5,652 nucleotides of DNA from Bacillota bacterium. Its GTDB lineage: Bacteria; Bacillota_E; Sulfobacillia; Sulfobacillales; Sulfobacillaceae. Position 1 is the first letter of the stretch. The number at the start of each line of letters is the position of its first letter. Of the stretch, positions 1-5,463 are shown one piece after another. Both the position numbers and the translations under genes were made by a program. The stretch is from NCBI GenBank assembly GCA_021802225.1, contig JAKAAS010000154.1, positions 1 through 5,652 on the forward strand, read 5' to 3'. The notes below the pieces were generated by a model that was not told the DNA's origin, did not search any database, and saw only the letters and a list, made by a program, of their open reading frames with translations.

Positions 1-176
1 ACCATAATCGCCAGCAAAAAGCCCACAATGATGACGTTGACCATCCATAGCGCGGTGCCCGCATCCTTGAGCCAAAGGGGACCGCCGGGATAGAGATAGG
101 CGCCGAGGGCCGTAATACCGGTTCCCATGCCAACGGTGAACCAGTTTGGCGTGAAATTTTTCACAAAAGTGAACAT
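1..176 (-). CDS. TDT-family (TehA/SLAC1-like) membrane transporter, N-terminal part
   Basis: Only the first 58 codons are in the window; the gene continues past the left edge. The N-terminus reads MFTFVKNFTPNWFTVGMGTG, which matches the characteristic opening of the tellurite-resistance/dicarboxylate transporter (TDT) family, where an 'NFTPNWF...MGTG' segment begins the first membrane helix. Helix 1 spans about residues 11-30, and a second begins near residue 42 (ALWMVNVIIVGFLLAIM). Known members carry anions such as C4-dicarboxylates, sulfite, chloride or nitrate across the cytoplasmic membrane, or affect tellurite resistance; the substrate cannot be told from this fragment. The ATG is preceded by AAGAGGAGGGGA with 4 bases between, an excellent ribosome site. 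A strong hairpin lies 52 bases upstream of the start, so the gene is probably transcribed separately from the cysteine-rich gene before it. Confidence 0.85.
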   Translation of the reverse strand, partial: MFTFVKNFTPNWFTVGMGTGITALGAYLYPGGPLWLKDAGTALWMVNVIIVGFLLAIM

Positions 177-228
177 GTGATCCCCTCCTCTTGTCTGGCG
201 ACATGCCATTTCTTTATGTGAAAAGGGT

Positions 229-283
229 AACATGAAGCAGGCGCTGCAGCTTATGGCTTTGCTGGATGCGCCTGCTTCATGTT
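229..283 (-). terminator. Hairpin with perfect 16-bp stem, probable terminator
   Basis: Bases 229-244 (AACATGAAGCAGGCGC) and 268-283 are perfect reverse complements around a 23-base loop. Inside the loop, CAGC (247-250) can also pair with GCTG (261-264). Read on the minus strand it sits 38 bases beyond the stop of the cysteine-rich gene. It is followed by ACCCTTTTC, a weak T-run, so this is a plausible but imperfect intrinsic terminator. It also lies in the 5' region of the TDT transporter gene and could act there. Its stem and part of its loop recur in the hairpin at 5050-5083. Confidence 0.65.
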
Positions 284-321
284 GAAAACCTAAGTCAGAA
301 CAAGAGGTTCAAAGGCACCGA

Positions 322-486
322 TTAGATGAAAAGATCCGGGGTCCACCACAGAAGGCGGCAGAGGCAGTCCTGCTCGCAACGGCCGCACTGGCTGCAGGTG
401 TCATTTAGGCATAAAGGCTGGTGACAGTCAATACAGTCGTTCACTGCGGGTTGGCCGCACGCGCACATCTGATTGTCAGTATTCAC
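322..486 (-). CDS. Small ten-cysteine (zinc-finger-like) protein, 54 aa
   Basis: This is a 54-residue protein with cysteines at 8, 10, 18, 21, 26, 31, 34, 37, 41 and 43, giving CxC, CxxC, CxxC, CxxC and CxC spacings. The opening pattern CACGQPAVNDCIDCHQPLC resembles B-box-like and zinc-ribbon proteins ('C.CG.PA...C..C...LC'). Binding of one or two zinc ions is therefore likely, though an Fe-S cluster is not excluded. The C-terminus is hydrophobic (LLWWTPDLFI). I chose the GTG at 486 because AAAGGAG lies 9 bases upstream. A TTG at 519 would add 11 residues (SPEIAKETSFV region) but has a poorer ribosome site. The gene follows the dehydratase gene after 75 bases in the same direction and may be the last gene of that operon. 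I do not recognise a named family, and no function is assigned. Confidence 0.7.
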   Translation of the reverse strand: MNTDNQMCACGQPAVNDCIDCHQPLCLNDTCSQCGRCEQDCLCRLLWWTPDLFI

Positions 487-495
487 GAAGCTCGT

Positions 496-502
496 CTCCT
501 TT
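496..502 (-). promoter_or_regulatory. Ribosome binding site deciding the start of the cysteine-rich gene
   Basis: On the minus strand this reads AAAGGAG and ends 9 bases before the GTG at 486. It lies inside the longer in-frame extension that begins with TTG at 519, which argues that the shorter protein is the real one. Confidence 0.6.
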
Positions 503-524
503 GCTATCTCTGGAGACAAGCTTT

Positions 525-555
525 CCCCTGCCCGCGGGAATTATGCGGGCGGGGG
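525..555 (-). terminator. GC-rich palindrome after the dehydratase gene, weak terminator candidate
   Basis: Bases 525-535 (CCCCTGCCCGC) and 545-555 (GCGGGCGGGGG) pair over 11 positions around a 9-base loop. The minus-strand transcript has one C-A mismatch, while a plus-strand transcript would have a G-U pair there. It starts 6 bases after the dehydratase stop codon. No T-run follows on the minus strand (AAAGCTTG comes next), so it is not a standard intrinsic terminator. It may only slow or partly stop transcription, or protect the 3' end of the message. Confidence 0.35.
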
Positions 556-561
556 ACGGCA

Positions 562-1518
562 TCACGCCATGCCGATGATGCGGCACAGTGAGAGCATGTC
601 TATATTGCCGCCGCTGATCACAGCGGCCACCTTGCGGCCCCGCAGCTGTTCAGGACGGCGTAAGGCGTAGGCCAGCGTGGCCGCGCCGGACGGCTCGGCC
701 AGGATTTTCTGCCGGGAAAGCAACAGTTCCATGGCGTGGCGGATCTCGTCGTCATCGACGGTGACCAAGTCATCCACCCTGCGCTCAATAATGGGATAGG
801 TCAAGTCTCCCAACGCCAGGCTTTTGAGGCCGTCGGCGATGGTGTCGGTCTCAGGCAGCACCACGAGACGGTGCTGGCGGCGGGACTGGAAGGCTTTAGG
901 GGCGCCTAGCGGCTCGACGCCAATGACCCGGATATCAGGGCGCAGGCTCTTGATGGCGGTGGCAATACCGGAGATGAGGCCCCCGCCCCCTATGGGAACG
1001 AGAACCACCTGGACGTCAGGCCTCTGCTCGAGAATTTCCAGCCCCGCTGTTCCCTGGCCCGCAATCACCAGCGGGTCATCATAAGGCGCCACAAATGTCA
1101 TCGACAATTCCTGGGCGACCGTCCGGGCCCGTTCGAGACGGTCGCGGCTTGTGGTGCCATATTGCTCCACGCGTGCTCCATACGACTGCGCGGCGTCGAT
1201 CTTGGCTGCAGAGGCGGTGGTGGGGACGACGATATACGCCTGGAGGTGAAAGTGGCGGGCCGCCCAGGCCACCGCCTGGCCGTGATTGCCGGAGGATCCT
1301 GTCACCACGCCAGCGGACGAGGTCTGCGCGTCCCCGGCTACTTTGTTCAAGGCTCCCCGAATCTTAAACGACCCGGTGATTTGCAGGTTCTCGGCTTTCA
1401 GCGTGAGCTCGCAGTCGGTCATCTGCGACAATTGCTGGGTATGCAGCATGGGAGTCTTGTGAACCACAGGGCCGATCCGCTGATAGGCCTCCTGGATTAA
1501 CGGCAGGTCCACCGTCAT
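562..1518 (-). CDS. Serine/threonine dehydratase (TdcB/IlvA catalytic-domain type), 318 aa
   Basis: This is a PLP enzyme of fold type II that deaminates L-threonine to 2-oxobutanoate, or L-serine to pyruvate, in the cytoplasm. The PLP lysine is K52 in TGSFKIRGALNK. The substrate loop SSGNHG is at 75-80, the DDP...AGQGT segment at 147-157, the phosphate-binding loop PIGGGGLISG at 175-184, and the closing SGGN motif lies near the C-terminus. With 318 residues it has only the catalytic domain and lacks the C-terminal ACT-like domain of long biosynthetic IlvA, so isoleucine feedback is not expected. The family also contains serine racemases and hydroxyaspartate dehydratases, so the exact substrate is uncertain. 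I chose the ATG at 1518 because it overlaps the upstream stop as ATGA, with GGTGGGTGA just before it. A GTG at 1533 would add five residues. Translational coupling to the preceding gene is likely. Confidence 0.92.
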   Translation of the reverse strand: MTVDLPLIQEAYQRIGPVVHKTPMLHTQQLSQMTDCELTLKAENLQITGSFKIRGALNKVAGDAQTSSAGVVTGSSGNHGQAVAWAARHFHLQAYIVVPTTASAAKIDAAQSYGARVEQYGTTSRDRLERARTVAQELSMTFVAPYDDPLVIAGQGTAGLEILEQRPDVQVVLVPIGGGGLISGIATAIKSLRPDIRVIGVEPLGAPKAFQSRRQHRLVVLPETDTIADGLKSLALGDLTYPIIERRVDDLVTVDDDEIRHAMELLLSRQKILAEPSGAATLAYALRRPEQLRGRKVAAVISGGNIDMLSLCRIIGMA

Positions 1519-1943
1519 GGGGTAATCACCCACCAGACTGGGTTGTTGGTCAGAGGTTGGGCCAGTGACAGCTGGGCAATGGAGACTTTCTGGCGGTGCA
1601 CCTTGCGGGCGAGCCCGACAGTGAAGGCGCGGGTGTCGTATTCCGCTTTGGCAATCTGGTAGTGGGCCATGGTTTTAGCGATGAACGCCTGCAAGTCTTT
1701 CTGCGCCTCGGGCCAGCGGTCTGCAGGCAGCTCAGGCAGGTAAATTCCATTCCACATGCTCAGACGCACGGTCAGTTTTGTCATCCACTGCACTGTCTGC
1801 GACCGTTCACCCAGATGGGTCTCTTCGAGAAAGGTGGTCAAAGGCGCCATATTGGTGTCCTTGGGTTTCCAGAAAATCAGGTCCACGAAAATGCTGGCCG
1901 TTCCTGAGGACAACGCGGGTTTGTTATCATGAATGGTTTCCAT
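1515..1943 (-). CDS. Uncharacterised 142-aa protein in the cysE-dehydratase operon
   Basis: I do not recognise this protein. It is 142 residues long, has no cysteine and no clear signal peptide or membrane helix, and looks soluble. It contains six tryptophans (25, 53, 64, 77, 137, 138), including a WW pair near the C-terminus. The section around residues 76-125 is rich in Lys, Arg, Gln and Ala and looks helical. The start at ATG 1943 is chosen because GAGAGGAAG lies 8 bases upstream and because this leaves a 16-base gap after the cysE stop. A longer reading frame to 2018 would overlap cysE by about 60 bases and has no ribosome site. Its stop overlaps the dehydratase start in ATGA. The tight packing between two serine-using enzymes suggests a real, co-expressed gene, but its role is unknown. 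Confidence 0.8.
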   Translation of the reverse strand: METIHDNKPALSSGTASIFVDLIFWKPKDTNMAPLTTFLEETHLGERSQTVQWMTKLTVRLSMWNGIYLPELPADRWPEAQKDLQAFIAKTMAHYQIAKAEYDTRAFTVGLARKVHRQKVSIAQLSLAQPLTNNPVWWVITP

Positions 1944-1951
1944 CCGAAAAA

Positions 1952-1960
1952 CTTCCTCTC
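1952..1960 (-). promoter_or_regulatory. Ribosome binding site deciding the start of the 142-aa gene
   Basis: On the minus strand this reads GAGAGGAAG, 8 bases before ATG 1943, and it touches the TAG stop of cysE (1962-1960). This favours the 142-residue product over a longer frame overlapping cysE. Confidence 0.6.
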
Positions 1961-2892
1961 TATTTGTGAGGTGCTTGCGCCGTCCGGGCCGATGAGCCCT
2001 TGGCGACCGCCTTGACATCGACTTGAGGTTGGTTGATCACGCGCGAGTTTTCTGGCACACTGCCGGTCAGCCACACCCCGCCGCCAATGACGCTGCCCGC
2101 GCCGATGACGGTATTTCCTCCGAGAATTGTCGCGCCGGAATAAATCACGACCCGGTTGCCTATGGTTGGGTGGCGCTTCTGACCCCGGATAATCTGGCCC
2201 TGCACATCTCTCGGAAAATTCATGGCGCCTAAGGTGACCCCCTGATACAGAGTGACTTGGTCGCCCACTTCTGCGGTCTCGCCTATCACCACCCCGGTTC
2301 CGTGGTCAATGAAGAACCCGGACCCGATATGGGCGCCGGGATGGATGTCAATTCCCGTCTGGCTGTGGGCGATCTCGGTCATCAGCCGGGGGAGCAGGGG
2401 CACGTCCAGTGTGAATAGGACATGAGCCAGGCGGTATACCATAATCGCATAGAGACCAGGATAGGTGGACAGGACCTCCGAGCGGCTCCGGGCCGCGGGG
2501 TCCCCCTGATAGGCCGCATCGGCATCCTGGTACAGCAGACGCTGCACGTCCGGCAGGGCGAGGCTGAATTTCCGGGCCAGTGCAAACGCCTGCGACAAGC
2601 CACCGCAGGGCTCCCCATCGCATTCGTGCGGTTGGATCCGGTGAATCTGATGGGTCAGGTCCCAGATAATCCGGCCCAGCAATTCGATACGGGCTGCGGT
2701 TCTAGAAGCTTCGACCGCTTCTTCCCAGGGGTGTTCGAAAGGGAACAGCAGGCTTTCCATCCGGTGAACCAGCTGCTCCGTGGCATGGCGGGTCGCGGGG
2801 GGGACTGGGTTGGGACTGTCCTGGCTATCGTCAGTGCCCAGTTCACGGACAATCTGGGATAAATTTTGGATGCTAAATTCCGGAATCGGCAT
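1960..2892 (-). CDS. cysE: Serine O-acetyltransferase, EpsC-type (CysE family), 310 aa
   Basis: It transfers the acetyl group from acetyl-CoA to L-serine, giving O-acetylserine, the precursor of cysteine. The N-terminal part (about 1-165) is mainly helical. The C-terminal part (about 170-290) is a left-handed beta-helix of hexapeptide repeats, with [20 protein letters not shown] leading into the catalytic stretch. The D196-H197 pair ([11 protein letters not shown]) and H241 (KRHPTI) match the catalytic Asp-His and second His of E. coli CysE (D157, H158, H193). The insert [17 protein letters not shown] and the length of about 310 are typical of the longer EpsC branch rather than the roughly 270-residue enterobacterial enzyme. 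TAAGGAGGT lies 4 bases before the ATG, a near-perfect ribosome site. The gene begins 39 bases after the dipeptidase stop, as part of one operon. No O-acetylserine sulfhydrylase (cysK) is adjacent. Confidence 0.93.
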   Translation of the reverse strand: MPIPEFSIQNLSQIVRELGTDDSQDSPNPVPPATRHATEQLVHRMESLLFPFEHPWEEAVEASRTAARIELLGRIIWDLTHQIHRIQPHECDGEPCGGLSQAFALARKFSLALPDVQRLLYQDADAAYQGDPAARSRSEVLSTYPGLYAIMVYRLAHVLFTLDVPLLPRLMTEIAHSQTGIDIHPGAHIGSGFFIDHGTGVVIGETAEVGDQVTLYQGVTLGAMNFPRDVQGQIIRGQKRHPTIGNRVVIYSGATILGGNTVIGAGSVIGGGVWLTGSVPENSRVINQPQVDVKAVAKGSSARTAQAPHK

Positions 2893-2931
2893 GGGAACCT
2901 CCTTAAAAATGGATCTTGCCGCTGATGCCGC

Positions 2932-4314
2932 TCAACTGGTCGCTGGCGTTCCCAGGTAGTTCCATAAGGTGGCGACCGTCTCGGCGCCCTTGTAGAAATT
3001 TTCCAGATGAAAATGCTCGTTGGGAGCATGGAAATTTTCATCAGGCAGAGCGAATCCCAGTAAGACGGTAGGCATGTGCAACACCGTCTCGAAGGTGACC
3101 ACCACAGGAATGGAGCCGCCCATCCGGATATATGCGGCCTCGCGGTGGTAGATGTCCCGGATTGCCCGCACCGCGGCCTGGGTTGCGGGGTGGTCCAATG
3201 GAGTGATGCTGCCCGGGGCCCCTTCGCCGCGCTCGATGCGCAGGCGGACTGTGGGCGGACACTGGGACTCAATGAATGCGGCCACCTGGTCGGCAATGGC
3301 CTCAGGATCCTGGTGGGGCACCAGGCGGCAGGATAATTTGGCGTGGGCGCTCTGGGGGATAATCGTCTTGCGCCCTTCCCCGATGAATCCGGACCACATG
3401 CCGTTGACTTCCAGGGTGGGGCGGGCCCATATTCGCTCGAGGGTGGTGAAGCCGGCCTCCCCGTAGAGCTCGGGACTGCCTGTGGAGTGCAAGAAGCCCG
3501 CTTCGTCAAATGGCAGGGCGGCGAAGTTCCGGCGTTCCTGTCCGGTCAGAGGACTGACGCCGTCGTAGAAGCCCGGCACCGTGACCCTGCCCTGGGCATC
3601 GTGCAGCGACGCAATAATTTTGGCCAGGGCATGGGCGGGATTCTCTACAGCTCCTCCGAAAACTCCTGAGTGCAGATCCTGGCGGGGGCCCTCGACATGA
3701 ATTTCCATGGCGGCCAGACCCCTCAGTCCATAGCAGACAGCGGGAACGTCTTGGGCAAACATCGGGGTGTCGGAGATGACCGCGACGTCGGCCTGCAACT
3801 GTTCCTGGTGGGTGCGGATGTATTCATCCAGATGGATGCTGCCAATTTCTTCTTCCCCTTCAAACAGGAACTTTAAATTGACGGGCAGCTCTCCCGTTTT
3901 GATCCAGGACTCGGCTGCCACAACCTGCATGTAAACCTGTCCCTTGTCGTCACTGGATCCGCGGGCGTATAAAACATTGTCCACAACGGTAGGGCTGAAA
4001 GGGGGGTGGGTCCACTGGTCCAAGGGGTCGACTGGCTGCACATCGTAATGGCCGTATACGAGCACTGTGGGCTTGGCGGGATCCTGCACGGTCTCGGCAT
4101 AGACAACTGGATGGCCCGCAGTGTGGTCAATGCGGCTGACGGGGATGCCTGCTTGCGCAAGCCGCTGCCGGAGCCACAGGGCGGCCGCCTGGACGGCCTC
4201 TTTATGTTCAGTCAGCGCTGAGATGCTGGGCAGGCTGAGAAATTCCGTGAGCTCATCAATATAGGCGGCGTGGTGCGAACGCAAATAGTCCAGAGCTTTG
4301 TCTTGGTCTGTCAT
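2932..4314 (-). CDS. M20-family zinc dipeptidase/metallopeptidase, 460 aa
   Basis: This is a cytoplasmic di-zinc peptidase of the M20 clan (ArgE/DapE/carnosinase group), in the branch of about 450-460 residues that cleaves dipeptides and similar small substrates. All expected active-site residues are visible: H89 and D91 in YGHYDVQP, bridging D122 in GSSDDKG, E155-E156 in EGEEEIGS (catalytic base, then zinc ligand), D182 in ISDTP, and H429 in NFHAPNE. The lid domain between about 200 and 320 carries DLHSG (H215), which supplies a residue across the dimer. There is no signal peptide. ATG 4314 has GGGGAGGA 5 bases upstream. As first gene of the operon it likely supplies free amino acids from peptides. 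The exact substrate cannot be read from sequence; acyl-amino-acid deacylase activity is possible. Confidence 0.92.
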   Translation of the reverse strand: MTDQDKALDYLRSHHAAYIDELTEFLSLPSISALTEHKEAVQAAALWLRQRLAQAGIPVSRIDHTAGHPVVYAETVQDPAKPTVLVYGHYDVQPVDPLDQWTHPPFSPTVVDNVLYARGSSDDKGQVYMQVVAAESWIKTGELPVNLKFLFEGEEEIGSIHLDEYIRTHQEQLQADVAVISDTPMFAQDVPAVCYGLRGLAAMEIHVEGPRQDLHSGVFGGAVENPAHALAKIIASLHDAQGRVTVPGFYDGVSPLTGQERRNFAALPFDEAGFLHSTGSPELYGEAGFTTLERIWARPTLEVNGMWSGFIGEGRKTIIPQSAHAKLSCRLVPHQDPEAIADQVAAFIESQCPPTVRLRIERGEGAPGSITPLDHPATQAAVRAIRDIYHREAAYIRMGGSIPVVVTFETVLHMPTVLLGFALPDENFHAPNEHFHLENFYKGAETVATLWNYLGTPATS

Positions 4315-4346
4315 GGGTATCCTCCCCGCGTAATTGATCCTGTTCT

Positions 4347-4376
4347 ATCATAGCGAAAAACGGGGCAACAGGCGAA
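4347..4376 (-). promoter_or_regulatory. Candidate promoter of the dipeptidase-cysE-dehydratase operon
   Basis: On the minus strand, TTCGCC (4376-4371, three of six matches to TTGACA) is followed after 18 bases by TATGAT (4352-4347, five of six matches to TATAAT). This would start transcription about 25 bases upstream of the dipeptidase ATG. The -10 is good and the -35 is weak. It is the best candidate in the divergent intergenic region. Confidence 0.45.
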
Positions 4377-4422
4377 CGTTATGCAGTGCCGAAAGAAACT
4401 CAGATCCTGGCCGTTCGTGTCT

Positions 4423-4449
4423 AGGACAGGGGAGAGGAAACGGTATAAT
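4423..4449 (+). promoter_or_regulatory. Candidate promoter of tpx
   Basis: A perfect -10 box, TATAAT, lies at 4444-4449. A -35-like AGGACA (four of six) lies at 4423-4428 with a short 15-base spacer. Transcription would start near 4456, giving a leader of about 40 bases before the tpx GTG. I see no obvious PerR-type or other palindromic operator overlapping it. Confidence 0.5.
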
Positions 4450-4496
4450 GGAAACGTATGATGCAGCACAGGATGGCAGCGAAAGGATGGTCATAG

Positions 4497-5012
4497 GTGG
4501 AGGAAAGAGCGAGTGCGGTGCGATTTAAGGATCAGGCTATGACTCTGGTGGGACCTGCTCTAGCGGAAGGAGAGATGGCTCCGAATTTCACGGCGGTGGC
4601 GCGGGACTTGTCTTCCGCCCACCTGCAGGATTTTGTCGGGAAAGTGCTGGTGGTGCTCTCCGTGCCCTCGCTAGATACCGCTGTGTGTGACCAGGAGACC
4701 CGGAGGTTCAATGAGGAGGCCACCCGTCTAGGCAGCCGTGTTGGGGTCATAGCCATTTCAATGGACCTGCCGTTTGCCCAGAGCCGTTGGTGCGGGGCCG
4801 CTGGGGTGGATCAGGTCACGTTGCTGAGTGACTATAAGGACCGTGAATTCGGAGTGAAATATGGTGTCTATATCAAGGAACTGGGACTGCTGTCGCGCGC
4901 GGTGTTCGTCATCGACCCAGGCGGCACTCTGCGCTATGTGGAGTATGTTCCGGAAGTAGGCCAGCATCCCAACTATGACAAGGCTTTGGCTGCTGTTCAG
5001 GCGCTCCTCTAG
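4497..5012 (+). CDS. tpx: Thiol peroxidase (Tpx, atypical 2-Cys peroxiredoxin), 171 aa
   Basis: It reduces hydrogen peroxide and organic hydroperoxides in the cytoplasm using thioredoxin. The peroxidatic cysteine is C64 in VPSLDTAVCDQETRRFNEEA, with T61 in the TxxC motif. The resolving cysteine is C99 in QSRWCGAAG, the position used by Tpx-type enzymes. The conserved LLSRAVFVID segment supplies the active-site arginine (R134). Overall it closely resembles Bacillus Tpx, including the MAPNFTAV opening, YGVYIKELGLL, and HPNYDKAL near the end. I took GTG 4497, which has AAAGGA 9 bases upstream and gives 171 residues. A GTG at 4518, with GGAGG 14 bases upstream, would give 164 residues, closer to the Bacillus N-terminus, and cannot be excluded. 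It is transcribed divergently from the dipeptidase operon and ends 37 bases before a hairpin, so it is probably monocistronic. Confidence 0.95.
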   Translation: MEERASAVRFKDQAMTLVGPALAEGEMAPNFTAVARDLSSAHLQDFVGKVLVVLSVPSLDTAVCDQETRRFNEEATRLGSRVGVIAISMDLPFAQSRWCGAAGVDQVTLLSDYKDREFGVKYGVYIKELGLLSRAVFVIDPGGTLRYVEYVPEVGQHPNYDKALAAVQALL

Positions 5013-5049
5013 TTTTTCTGGCAGGCGTCAGCGACTAGGAGATATTTTT

Positions 5050-5083
5050 GAAGCAGGCGGATCCGCTTATACCCGCCTGCTTC
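5050..5083 (+). terminator. Hairpin terminator downstream of tpx
   Basis: GAAGCAGGCGG (5050-5060) and CCGCCTGCTTC (5073-5083) form a perfect 11-bp GC-rich stem with a 12-base loop. Only a broken T-rich tail, TGTTCTA, follows. It begins 37 bases after the tpx stop. It shares its stem and the loop word GCTTAT with the hairpin at 229-283. Confidence 0.7.
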
Positions 5084-5094
5084 TGTTCTATGGG

Positions 5095-5120
5095 TGCTGT
5101 GCGGCCTTGAGCCGGCAGCA
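5095..5120 (+). other. Second small inverted repeat between tpx and the membrane-protein gene
   Basis: TGCTG (5095-5099) pairs with CAGCA (5116-5120), and CGGC (5102-5105) pairs with GCCG (5111-5114), around the loop CTTGA with a small asymmetric bulge. No T-run follows. It could strengthen the terminator before it or form part of a leader; it may also be chance. Confidence 0.3.
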
Positions 5121-5166
5121 AATATCTCGGAAAACAGGAGCGGCGGCTTACTTAGGCAAAAAATCG

Positions 5167-5172
5167 TACAAT
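5167..5172 (+). promoter_or_regulatory. Possible -10 box upstream of the small membrane protein
   Basis: TACAAT (five of six matches to TATAAT) lies 23 bases upstream of the GTG at 5196. No convincing -35 box is found at 16-18 bases upstream of it, so this is a weak call, supported mainly by the need for a promoter after the tpx terminator. Confidence 0.3.
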
Positions 5173-5195
5173 AGAAGCTGATAGGGGGGGACCTG

Positions 5196-5429
5196 GTGAA
5201 TGCAGGCTGGTTCGAAGTAATTGTGGGGGCTATCGGGATTGGGCTGGGAGTCGCAGGCAAATTGGCCCGCTCTTCCGTTGTCATTGCCGCGGGACTGGTT
5301 CTTCTGGGACTGGAACGGATTTTGACCGTCTCCTGGCATGTGGCGGTGGGCGATGCTGGAGCTCTCCTGATTCTGTTTGGTTTGGGAATGTCCATCGCTT
5401 TGCTCTTGAAGCAGCGCCGCCGAAAATAA
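5196..5429 (+). CDS. Small three-helix membrane protein, 77 aa
   Basis: This is a 77-residue, very hydrophobic protein of unknown function. Three membrane helices are visible: about 5-21, 27-43 and 54-71. Positive charges K22 and R25 lie between helices 1 and 2, and the C-terminus is KQRRRK. By the positive-inside rule the C-terminus and first loop are cytoplasmic and the N-terminus is outside. Helices 1 and 3 are rich in glycine ([18 protein letters not shown]), suggesting close helix packing or oligomerisation. The start is GTG 5196, with a run of seven G (AGGGGGGGA) 5-11 bases upstream acting as an unusual ribosome site. It ends 34 bases before the HD-domain gene, so the two are probably co-transcribed. 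No named family is recognised. Confidence 0.75.
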   Translation: MNAGWFEVIVGAIGIGLGVAGKLARSSVVIAAGLVLLGLERILTVSWHVAVGDAGALLILFGLGMSIALLLKQRRRK

Positions 5430-5463
5430 CCGGAGCGACCGGAGGGGACGGGGGGCCATCACG

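Noticed and set aside
1944..2018. N-terminal extension of the 142-aa protein back to 2018.
   Set aside because: It would overlap the end of cysE, reads as a low-complexity Arg-rich stretch, and lacks a ribosome site, whereas ATG 1943 has a good one.
2422..2862. A 146-codon plus-strand open frame antisense to cysE.
   Set aside because: It lies wholly inside the cysE coding region, has no promoter or ribosome site of note, and its product resembles no family. Treated as a shadow frame.
2655..3509. A 284-codon open frame on the minus strand overlapping both the dipeptidase and cysE genes.
   Set aside because: It is out of frame with two well-supported enzymes, its product is rich in Pro, Ser and Arg without any domain, and it has no sensible ribosome site. 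It is a by-product of GC-rich codon use.
4373..4417. CGAACG and CGTTCG as an operator-like inverted repeat.
   Set aside because: The arms are only 6 bp with 33 bases between, which is expected by chance in a region of this size. Mentioned only as part of the divergent region.
4518..4520. Alternative GTG start of tpx.
   Set aside because: GGAGG lies 14 bases upstream, which is too far for good initiation; the GTG at 4497 with AAAGGA at 9 bases is preferred. The choice is not certain.
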